Origin: DATFPK01 sp035264885
GTDB lineage: Bacteria; Actinomycetota; Thermoleophilia; Solirubrobacterales; 70-9
Assembly: GCA_035264885.1 (NCBI GenBank)
Contig: DATFPK010000123.1
Location: 1 to 18,828, forward strand
DNA: 18,828 bases
Direction: 5' to 3'
Shown: in pieces, positions 6,628 through 12,607 of the stretch
Layout: every line of letters starts with the position of its first letter
How positions within the stretch are numbered: position 1 is the stretch's first letter
Translations under genes and position numbers: made by a program
The notes under the pieces: generated by a model
What the model saw: the letters and a program-made list of their open reading frames with translations, nothing else
Database searches by the model: none
What the model was told of the DNA's origin: nothing

Positions 6628-7497
6628 GTGTCAGCCGTTTGGACCGTCCTCGGCGTACTCCTGATCGGGGCCGCCCTCCGCGACATCTTCGACACGCTCT
6701 TCCATCCGGTCGGGCGCGGCCGAATCGGGCGCACGATCGTCGGCGCCGTTTCCTGGCTCTCGCGGAGGCTGATCCCGGGCGGCAGCGGCGAGGCGCTGGC
6801 CGGGCCGGTCGCCTACCTGGCGATCCTCGCGTTCTGGGCGACGACGCTGGCGGTCGGCTGGGCCTTGATCTTCCTGCCGCACCTGCCCGAGGGCTTCCTG
6901 TTCGCGAGCGGCCTCGAACCCGCCGACCACAGCGGTTTCGCCGATGCGTTCTACGTGTCCCTGGTCAACCTGACCAGCCTCGGATACGGTGACGTGACCC
7001 CTCAGGAGACGGTCCTGCGGATCCTCGGCCCGGTCGAGACGCTGTTCGGGCTGGGGCTGCTGACCGCCAGCATCTCCTGGCTGATCTCGATCTACGGGGC
7101 GATCGCGCGACGCGACGTCTTCGCCCACGAGGTCTGGCTGGCCCGCGAATCCGAGGAGCGGCTCGGCGAGAAGCTGGCGGACGCCGACCCCGAGCTGCTC
7201 GAGAGGATGCTCACGTCGTTCACCGACCAGCTCATCACGACCCGCCGCGACATCATCCACTTTCCGATCACGCACCAGTTCCGGACCGAGGGCGAGGAGC
7301 GGGAGCTCGCGAAACAGCTGCCGTTCCTCGGCCGGATGGCGGACGAAGCGGCCGAGGATGGCAGGCCCCAGGCGCTGCGGGTGCGAGCGCGGATGCTGCG
7401 GATGGCCATGGACGACTTCGCCGAGACCCTGCGCAGAAGGCTGAAGGTCCGCGGGGACTCGACGGATGCGACGCTGGATGCGTTCGGTGCGCGCTGA
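6628..7497 (+). CDS. Two-pore-type potassium channel family protein (ion_trans_2)
   Basis: A 289-residue membrane protein with the K+ selectivity filter TSLGYGD at 116-122. A pore helix (106-115) comes before it. Hydrophobic segments lie at about 2-18, 60-83 and 134-157; the last two frame the pore as in the Ion_trans_2 fold. Residues 20-50 include FDTLFHPVGRGRIGRT, a basic cytoplasmic loop. Residues 160-289 form a helical, charged cytoplasmic domain without a recognisable RCK/TrkA-N Rossmann motif (no GxGxxG), so the gating ligand is unknown. Four subunits are expected to form one pore. It has a GTG start with TAGGCT 6 bases upstream. It likely affects membrane potential or K+ homeostasis; no transporter partner is nearby. 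Confidence 0.85.
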   Translation: MSAVWTVLGVLLIGAALRDIFDTLFHPVGRGRIGRTIVGAVSWLSRRLIPGGSGEALAGPVAYLAILAFWATTLAVGWALIFLPHLPEGFLFASGLEPADHSGFADAFYVSLVNLTSLGYGDVTPQETVLRILGPVETLFGLGLLTASISWLISIYGAIARRDVFAHEVWLARESEERLGEKLADADPELLERMLTSFTDQLITTRRDIIHFPITHQFRTEGEERELAKQLPFLGRMADEAAEDGRPQALRVRARMLRMAMDDFAETLRRRLKVRGDSTDATLDAFGAR

Positions 7498-7551
7498 GGA
7501 CCCGCCCGCCGAGCGGTAGGGCTGCGAGACGAAAGGAAGTGTGGCGCGGAG

Positions 7552-8193
7552 ATGAGGGTTGCGATCGCAGGCGGGCACGGCCAGCTCGGGCAGCGGTTGA
7601 TTCGCCTGTTGGCGGAGCGCGGCGACGAGGTCCGGTCGCTCGACCGCAAGGCGGAGTACGGGGACGAGCTGCGCGAGCTGGGGGCCGAGCCGGTCGTCTG
7701 CGACCTCGAGAGCGCCAGTATCAGGCAGGCCGCAAGCGCGGTTGAAGGCGTCGGGGCCGTGGTCTTCTCGGCCGGCGCCGGTCCGGGCAGCGGGATGGAG
7801 CGCAAGTGGACCATGGACTATGCGGGGGCGGTCAAGCTGATGGGTGGGGCGATGCTCGTCGGCGCCCGCCGCTACGTGATCGTCAGCTCCATCGGCGCCG
7901 ATCCGAGGGCGGAAGGGGATGGGTTCGCGGTCTACCTGCGGGCGAAGGGACGCGCGGACGCCGAGCTCCAGCAGTCCGGACTCGACTACACGGTCCTGCG
8001 GCCGACCCGGCTGACCGACGACGAGGGGAGTGGCCTGGTCCAGGTGGGAGCAGGCGTCGATCGAGGTGAGATTCCTCGTGACGACGTCGCGGCGGTGGTC
8101 GCCGAGGTGCTGCGGGCGCCGAATACCGTCGGCATGACGATCGAGGTCACCGCGGGCGACGCACCAGTCGAGCAGGCGGTCACGACGCTTTAG
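7552..8193 (+). CDS. NmrA/SDR-like NAD(P)-binding protein
   Basis: A 213-residue atypical short-chain dehydrogenase-like protein. The N-terminal Rossmann motif is GGHGQLG (7-13), followed by a strand ending SLDR, which suggests the cofactor ribose or phosphate contact. VVFSAGAG (70-77), YVIVSSIGAD (108-117) and YLRAKGRADAELQQSGLDYT (128-147) match the NAD(P)H-binding family of YbjT/YwnB/NmrA type, in which the Tyr-x-x-x-Lys pair is loosened (here Y..AK). Short length and lack of a large substrate domain argue against a true epimerase. The substrate is unknown; it could be a redox sensor or a small-molecule reductase. ATG 7552 follows GCGGAG, with AAAGGAAG further upstream. A hairpin lies 17 bases past the stop. 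Confidence 0.8.
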   Translation: MRVAIAGGHGQLGQRLIRLLAERGDEVRSLDRKAEYGDELRELGAEPVVCDLESASIRQAASAVEGVGAVVFSAGAGPGSGMERKWTMDYAGAVKLMGGAMLVGARRYVIVSSIGADPRAEGDGFAVYLRAKGRADAELQQSGLDYTVLRPTRLTDDEGSGLVQVGAGVDRGEIPRDDVAAVVAEVLRAPNTVGMTIEVTAGDAPVEQAVTTL

Positions 8194-8210
8194 CCGGCCG
8201 CCGCGGCGTG

Positions 8211-8232
8211 GACTACCCCGCGCCGGGTAGTC
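8211..8232 (+). terminator. Perfect 8-bp inverted repeat, GACTACCC/GGGTAGTC
   Basis: Arms at 8211-8218 and 8225-8232 pair perfectly around a 6-base loop. The repeat lies 17 bases after the stop of the NAD(P)-binding gene and 28 bases before the GTG of the acidic mini-protein. Without a T-tract it could be a T-less terminator. Its dyad and position could also make it an operator for the gene that follows. Confidence 0.45.
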
Positions 8233-8260
8233 GAGAAGGGAATCCCGAGAGGAGGTTCCG

Positions 8261-8446
8261 GTGCAGGAGAGCCAGCAGGACCGCGACCCGGGCACGGAGG
8301 GGTCGAAGCCGCCCGAGGAGCCCCATCCCGACGAGCCGCGCGGAAGCACGCTCCCGCCCGCCGACGACCCCGCCACCGAGCCCGACCCGGACGGCGCCGG
8401 CGACGGCGACGACCGCGAGGACGAAGCGTCGGAGGACGAGACCTAA
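8261..8446 (+). CDS. Acidic, proline-rich disordered mini-protein
   Basis: A 61-residue protein that I do not recognise. It starts QESQQDRDPGTEGSKPPEEP after the initiator and is almost wholly Asp, Glu, Pro, Gly and Ser/Thr, ending DREDEASEDET. It has no hydrophobic core, no signal peptide and no Cys, so it should be intrinsically disordered and strongly anionic. The evidence that it is a real gene is AGAGGAGG ending 5 bases before the GTG start, the strongest ribosome-binding site in the window, and a TAA stop. High acid content could reflect nucleic-acid mimicry or solubility, but nothing supports a specific role. Confidence 0.55.
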   Translation: MQESQQDRDPGTEGSKPPEEPHPDEPRGSTLPPADDPATEPDPDGAGDGDDREDEASEDET

Positions 8447-8591
8447 CCCGCGGCCGACCCCGCGCGGCGCCCAAAAGGTTGGTTTTCGGTTCGGAATCCG
8501 GTCGGCGAGCCGCGAATGAAGCAGAAATGCTGGTGTTTCCATCGCCGATTTTCGCGCGGGGGATTGGCGCAGGGGGCATACTGCGGCCGGT
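8447..8591 (+). other. Intergenic region with an AT-richer block before the M42 peptidase gene
   Basis: A 145-base gap, clearly more AT-rich than its surroundings between about 8470 and 8560. It holds CCCAAAA-GGTTGG-TTTTCGG (8471-8490), an imperfect 7-bp inverted repeat with one mismatch. CATACT at 8577-8582, 9 bases before the ATG at 8592, is a possible -10 element. This is the only sizeable gap with base composition unlike coding sequence, so it probably holds the promoter and control sites of the peptidase gene. Confidence 0.35.
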
Positions 8592-9647
8592 ATGGCGGAG
8601 GTCCCTGGCATTCTCGGCGCGCTGCTGCGCGCGCCGGCCCCATCCGGCTACGAGGCGCCGGCCAGTGAGGTCTGGCGCGAGGCGGCCTCGTTCGCCGACG
8701 TCTCCAGTGACGGGTTGGGCTCGAGCATCGCCGTCCTCGGCGACGAGGGCGCCGAGCCGCTCCTCGCGGTGGTGGGTCATATCGACGAGATCGGCCTCAC
8801 GGTCACCCACGTCGACGAGAAAGGCTTTCTCTACTTCGCGCCGATCGGCGGCTGGGACCCTCAGATCCTCGTCGGCCAGAGGGTCGAGGTCGTCACCCGC
8901 GACGGCCGCGTCCCGGGCGTCGCCGGCCGCAAGCCGATCCACCTGCTGCGCGAGGAGGAGCGCAAGAAGGTCGTTGAGCTTCGCAACATGCACATCGACA
9001 TCGGCGCCTCCGACGCGGACGAGGCGCTCGCGATGGTGCGGATCGGCGACCCCGTCGTCGTCGCCGCCGAGCCGCTCGAGCTCGCCGGCAGCCGCCTCGT
9101 CTCCAGGGCGATGGACAACCGGCTCGGCTCCTACGTCGCGGTCGAGTCGCTGCGCCGCGCCAACGAGCGCGAAGCGATCAACGGGCGCTTCGCCGCGATC
9201 GCCGCCGCCCAGGAGGAGATCGGCCTGCGCGGGGCGATGACCTCGGCCTTCGCGGTCCGGCCCGACCTGGCGATCGCGATCGACGTCACGCACGCGACTG
9301 ACGCCCCCGGAATCGACGAGAAGGAGAACGGCAGCCACGCGCTCGGCTCGGGTCCCGTCATCTGTCGCGGCTCAACCCTCGCCCCGCAGGTCTTCGATCT
9401 CCTGGTCGACGCGGCCGACGAGGCCGGCATCGACTACACGATCGAGGCGACCGGCCGCGCCTCCCACACCGACGCCGATGCGATCCAGATCTCCCGCTCG
9501 GGCATCCCCACCGGCCTGGTCTCGATCCCGCTGCGCTACATGCACTCGCCGGTCGAGACCGTCGACCTGCGTGACGTCGAGGCGACCGTCGAGCTGATCG
9601 TCGCCCTCGCCTCCCGGCTCGAGCCGGGAATCGACCTCAGCCGCTGA
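8592..9647 (+). CDS. M42 family metallo-aminopeptidase / endoglucanase-like protein
   Basis: A 351-residue cytosolic dizinc peptidase of the M42 (deblocking/tetrahedral aminopeptidase, formerly cellulase M) family. It trims N-terminal residues from oligopeptides, often as a large dodecamer. The expected metal and catalytic residues are visible: His63 and Asp65 in GHIDEIG, Asp175 in SRAMDNRLG, Glu208/Glu209 in AAQEEIGLRG, Asp231 in AIDVTHATDAPG and His318 in RYMHSP. The inserted PDZ-like subdomain (about 75-165) is in place. Length is typical. There is no ribosome-binding site; CATACT lies 9 bases before the ATG. The gene is convergent with the 2TM gene, with 3 bases between the two ends. Confidence 0.93.
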   Translation: MAEVPGILGALLRAPAPSGYEAPASEVWREAASFADVSSDGLGSSIAVLGDEGAEPLLAVVGHIDEIGLTVTHVDEKGFLYFAPIGGWDPQILVGQRVEVVTRDGRVPGVAGRKPIHLLREEERKKVVELRNMHIDIGASDADEALAMVRIGDPVVVAAEPLELAGSRLVSRAMDNRLGSYVAVESLRRANEREAINGRFAAIAAAQEEIGLRGAMTSAFAVRPDLAIAIDVTHATDAPGIDEKENGSHALGSGPVICRGSTLAPQVFDLLVDAADEAGIDYTIEATGRASHTDADAIQISRSGIPTGLVSIPLRYMHSPVETVDLRDVEATVELIVALASRLEPGIDLSR

Positions 9648-9650
9648 CGA

Positions 9651-9974
9651 TCAGGGCGGCAGCTTCGACTTCCCGCCCAGCTCGGGCGGGTGGGTCCCCT
9701 GGGCGCGCAGGCGGTCGGCCTCGCGCAGGATGTCGTCCTCGCTGAACTCGCTGCGGCCGTAGACGTCCCAGGCGTTGAAGGCGACCCCGATCCCCCAGCC
9801 GAGGATCGGGAAGGCCGGCCAGAAGAACCCCGCCCCGGTCACGGCCCAAATCGCGACCAGCATGCCGTTGATCAGGACGTAGGCGAGGAGGTGGCCGCGG
9901 AAGTCCCGCTTCTTCTTCAGGTTCGCGATCGCCCGGTCGCGAAGCTCCTGCTCGCTCGGGACGTGGGCTTCCAT
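9651..9974 (-). CDS. 2TM-domain membrane protein
   Basis: A 107-residue protein matching the 2TM domain often found alone or fused to histidine kinases and LytTR-type proteins. LKKKRDFRGHLLAYVLINGM (19-38) enters helix one. AVTGAGFFWPAFPILGWGIG (44-63) holds the conserved aromatic turn and enters helix two, ending FNAWDVYG. Both flanks are charged and cytoplasmic. Function is unknown; the domain is thought to be structural or sensory. The ATG is 9 bases after the stop of the oxidoreductase gene, so the two are probably co-transcribed. The C-terminal coding sequence contains a perfect hairpin (9672-9690) positioned as a terminator for the opposing peptidase gene. Confidence 0.8.
   Translation of the reverse strand: MEAHVPSEQELRDRAIANLKKKRDFRGHLLAYVLINGMLVAIWAVTGAGFFWPAFPILGWGIGVAFNAWDVYGRSEFSEDDILREADRLRAQGTHPPELGGKSKLPP
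9672..9690 (+). terminator. Perfect 7-bp hairpin inside the 2TM gene, 24 bases past the M42 stop
   Basis: CCCGCCC and GGGCGGG pair perfectly around AGCTC. On the plus strand it follows the peptidase stop at the same sort of distance as the other hairpins noted here. On the minus strand it encodes Pro-Pro-Glu-Leu-Gly-Gly, so coding constraint may explain it instead. Confidence 0.3.
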
Positions 9975-9983
9975 GGGCCTTTT

Positions 9984-11087
9984 CTACACCTTCTCGAGGC
10001 CGGATTGAGCGGCCCCGGCCTCGAGCTCGTCGAGGCCGAATCCGTCGGCCGGACCCAGCGCTCCCTCGCCGCGCACGTCGCCGTCGGCCGCCGTCTCCGC
10101 CGCCCAGGCCATGATCCGGGCGGTGAAGTCGTAGACGTTGACCCCGCGCACCCTCGCCTCGGCGATGACTTCGCCGGCGACGTCGAGCGCCTGCGCGACG
10201 ATCTCCGAGCCGGTCCTCGCCCTCACCTCTGCGTCTGGTCCCCCGGTCGACCCCTGTGTGAACCGGTCGGCCGCCGACCCGAGGGCGCGCTTCACCGGCG
10301 AGACTGCGAGGAGCGGCGCGCCGAGCGCCGACGCAACCTGGATCGCGCGCGACATCCGGCCGAACCAGCCGAGATACACCTCGACCGCCCGCAGTCCCGG
10401 CTGGAGCCGGGGCAGCGCGAACGCCTCCGAGGTCCCAACGGAGATCCCCTCCCACTCACGCTCACCGACCCGGAACGCGCCGACCCGCATGCCGCCCCGC
10501 TCGGTGACGATCTGGCCGCCTCGGTAGGCGAACTGCGGCTCGAGCAGCGCGCCGGCCAGCGAGGCGCGGGTGCCCCCGCTCATCCCGCCGGGGTTGGCGC
10601 CGCCGGTCACGAAGTAGCCGACTCGGACGCTCGCGGCCGTCGGCCCGGCGGCCCGCAGGGCCAGGGCGCCGGCAAGGTTCCCCGGCACCCAGTCGTAGCC
10701 GAAGGCGGTGAAGAGGGCGGTCCCGGCTGCCTCCGCCTTCGGACCCTCCTGCTCGAACACCCTGCGGATGAACGAGGGCTCTCCGGTCGAGTCGATGTAG
10801 ATCGCGCCGGCGTCGATCGCCGCCTCCAGCGCCGGGCCGCCCCAGCGCTGGAATGGCCCCACGGTCGTCACCAGCACGTCGCCCTCTTCGACCAGCGCCC
10901 GTACCGTCGCCGGCCGCTCGACGTCGGCGACAGCGGTCTCAAGTCCGCCGAGGCGATCGGCGAGCAGCGCCAGGGAGTCGCGGTCCCGCCCGGCCAGGAC
11001 GGGGCTCATGCCGCGGCCCGACATCGCCTCGGCGACCAACCGTCCCGTGTACCCCGTCGCGCCGAAGAGGACGATCCTGCCCGCCAT
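9984..11087 (-). CDS. Saccharopine dehydrogenase-like NAD(P)-binding oxidoreductase
   Basis: A 367-residue protein with an N-terminal Rossmann motif GATGYTG (9-15), the LAGRD turn and the VTTVGPFQRWGGPALEAAIDAG segment. This is the hallmark of the saccharopine dehydrogenase-like family that includes trans-acting enoyl reductases of actinobacterial lipid synthesis. YIDSTGEP and FTAFGYDWVPGNLAGALAL follow, also typical. A C-terminal alpha/beta part ends with the TGSEI..ALDVAGEVIAEA region. The true substrate is not known; lysine metabolism is unlikely, as this subfamily rarely acts there. The ATG at 11087 is preceded by TAGGGT, 6 bases upstream, whose TAG is the pepP stop. It can therefore be read from the aro/pepP transcript or from its own leaderless promoter. 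Confidence 0.85.
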   Translation of the reverse strand: MAGRIVLFGATGYTGRLVAEAMSGRGMSPVLAGRDRDSLALLADRLGGLETAVADVERPATVRALVEEGDVLVTTVGPFQRWGGPALEAAIDAGAIYIDSTGEPSFIRRVFEQEGPKAEAAGTALFTAFGYDWVPGNLAGALALRAAGPTAASVRVGYFVTGGANPGGMSGGTRASLAGALLEPQFAYRGGQIVTERGGMRVGAFRVGEREWEGISVGTSEAFALPRLQPGLRAVEVYLGWFGRMSRAIQVASALGAPLLAVSPVKRALGSAADRFTQGSTGGPDAEVRARTGSEIVAQALDVAGEVIAEARVRGVNVYDFTARIMAWAAETAADGDVRGEGALGPADGFGLDELEAGAAQSGLEKV

Positions 11088-11093
11088 GGGCGG

Positions 11094-11099
11094 ACCCTA
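11094..11099 (-). promoter_or_regulatory. -10 element TAGGGT overlapping the pepP stop
   Basis: On the minus strand TAGGGT ends 6 bases before the oxidoreductase ATG. Its TAG is the last codon of pepP, the same layout as efp/nusB. No -35 hexamer is seen. Confidence 0.45.
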
Positions 11100-12152
11100 T
11101 TCGACTACCCGCAGGTCCTTGCCGAGGCCGCTGAGGTTGCGCACGCCGTCCTCCTCGACGACCACCAGGTCCTCGGTGCGGACGCCGAACGCGCCGGGGA
11201 CGTAGACGCCCGGCTCGACGGTCACCACCTCGCCGGCGGCGAGGACGTCTTCGGATGCCTTCGAGAGCCGCGGCGCCTCGTGCACCTCGAGCCCGACGCC
11301 ATGCCCGAGGCCGTGACCGAAGCGCTCGCCGTGGCCGGCCTCCTCGATGACCGCCCTGGCCACCGCGTCGAGGTCACGCCCGTGCTCGCCAGCCCGGATC
11401 GCCTCCAATGCGGCCTCCTGCGCCCGGCCGACCAGCCCGTAGACCTCGCGCGCCTCGTCGCCCGGCTCGCCGACCGCGAATGTCCTCGTGCAGTCCGAGC
11501 AGTAGCCGTCGAGCTCAGCCCCCATGTCGAAGACGAGCAGCTCTCCGTCGCCGATCTCGCGTTCGCTTGGCTCGGCATGCGGCAGTGCCCCGTTCGGGCC
11601 GGCGGCGACGATCGGCGGGAACGCCGGCTCTGCTCCGAGCTCCCGCATCCTGGCGACCGCGGCCTTCGAGACGTCGCTCTCGGTTCGGTCGCGGAGGCCG
11701 CGCTCCAGCACCCAGGAATACACCTCGCCGGCTAGCTCTGCCGCCGCCGCGATCGCCCGGAGCTCTGCCTCGTCCTTGACCCGGCGCATCTCCTCGACGA
11801 GGCCGCCTGCGGGAGTCAGGTCAACCTCCTCGACCCGCTCGTCGAGCTTGCCGAGCGATCGCACCGAGAGGTGGTCGTCCTCGAATCCGACCTTGCCTTC
11901 CAGCCGCTCCGCGATCCCACGCAGCCAGTCGCCCTCAACCGTCACGACCTCCCAGCCCTCGGCCTCGGCCGCGGCCCGCTCGGTGTAGCGGAAGTCGGTC
12001 AGGAAGAGCCGGGCCTCGGGGCCACAGACGCAGGCGCCATTGGTCCCGCCGAAGCCCGTGAGGTAGCGGACGTTGACGAGGTGCGTCACGAGCATCAGGT
12101 CGAGCCCGCGCTCGGCTGCCTTCTCCGCCAGCCGGTCTTCGCGGCCGCGCAT
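11097..12152 (-). CDS. pepP: Xaa-Pro aminopeptidase (M24 family)
   Basis: A 351-residue cytosolic metallopeptidase that removes N-terminal residues preceding proline. The C-terminal pita-bread domain shows the five metal ligands: two Asp in FDMGAELDGYCSDCTRTF, His in HGLGHGVGLEVHE, Glu in VTVEPGVYV and Glu in VRTEDLVVV. An N-terminal creatinase-like domain (YLTGFGGTNG, LFLTDFRYTERA) covers about residues 1-125. The start is ATG 12152, which overlaps the aroQ stop by one base (TGATG). A longer open frame to 12269 runs inside aroQ and is rejected. The order aroQ-pepP is usually followed by efp in bacteria; here efp lies about 5 kb away. Confidence 0.93.
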   Translation of the reverse strand: MRGREDRLAEKAAERGLDLMLVTHLVNVRYLTGFGGTNGACVCGPEARLFLTDFRYTERAAAEAEGWEVVTVEGDWLRGIAERLEGKVGFEDDHLSVRSLGKLDERVEEVDLTPAGGLVEEMRRVKDEAELRAIAAAAELAGEVYSWVLERGLRDRTESDVSKAAVARMRELGAEPAFPPIVAAGPNGALPHAEPSEREIGDGELLVFDMGAELDGYCSDCTRTFAVGEPGDEAREVYGLVGRAQEAALEAIRAGEHGRDLDAVARAVIEEAGHGERFGHGLGHGVGLEVHEAPRLSKASEDVLAAGEVVTVEPGVYVPGAFGVRTEDLVVVEEDGVRNLSGLGKDLRVVE

Positions 12153-12607
12153 CAGGTCACCGCTCCCAGCTCGGTGGCGACCATCTCCAGCGCCTCGCGG
12201 TAGCCGTCCGGCCCCTTGCCGGAGACCTTGCCGAGGACCAACCCGTCGAACACCGACACGCGCCGCCACTCCTCGCGGGAGTCGACGTCGGAGAGATGCA
12301 CCTCGACGGCGGGCAGACCGGTGAGTTCGAGGGCGTCCGCGATCCCGCGGCTGTAATGGGTCCAGGCGCCGGCGTTGACGACGACCGCATCGGCGATCTC
12401 AGGCAGGCGGTGAAGGTGCTCGACGAACTCGCCCCCCGAGTTGGTCTGGAAGAAGCGCGGCTCGAGCGAGAGGTCGCGGGCCCAGCGTTTGATCCTCATC
12501 TCGAGCTCGGTCAGCGACAGGCCCCCGTAGAGGTTCGGGTCGCGCCGCTCGAGGACGTCGAAGTTGACTCCGTGCATCACCTCGACTCGGTTGTGAGTGG
12601 TGGTCAT
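12152..12607 (-). CDS. aroQ: Type II 3-dehydroquinate dehydratase
   Basis: Dehydrates 3-dehydroquinate to 3-dehydroshikimate, shikimate step three. At 151 residues it has the normal flavodoxin-like type II size. Catalytic features are present: RRDPNLYGG with the active-site Arg21/22 and Tyr27, FQTNSGGEF (53-61), NAGAWTHYSRGIADAL (78-93) with Asn78 and His84, and EVHLSDVDSREEWR (102-115) with His104. Differences from the common pattern are HGVN (12-15) where most enzymes read NGPN, and EWRRVS (113-118) where FRHHS is usual. I judge these a lineage-specific variation in an active enzyme, since the catalytic residues persist. The ATG overlaps the aroKB stop by 4 bases (ATGA), so the two are coupled. 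Confidence 0.9.
   Translation of the reverse strand: MTTTHNRVEVMHGVNFDVLERRDPNLYGGLSLTELEMRIKRWARDLSLEPRFFQTNSGGEFVEHLHRLPEIADAVVVNAGAWTHYSRGIADALELTGLPAVEVHLSDVDSREEWRRVSVFDGLVLGKVSGKGPDGYREALEMVATELGAVT

Noticed and set aside
6631..8376. A 581-codon open frame on the minus strand
   Set aside because: Antisense to the channel, with its TSLGYGD filter, and to the NAD(P)-binding gene. There are no motifs of its own.
9690..11735. A 681-codon open frame on the plus strand
   Set aside because: It lies antisense to the 2TM, oxidoreductase and pepP genes, which have clear motifs. Its composition (Arg, Pro, Gly, Asp-rich) is that of a shadow frame.
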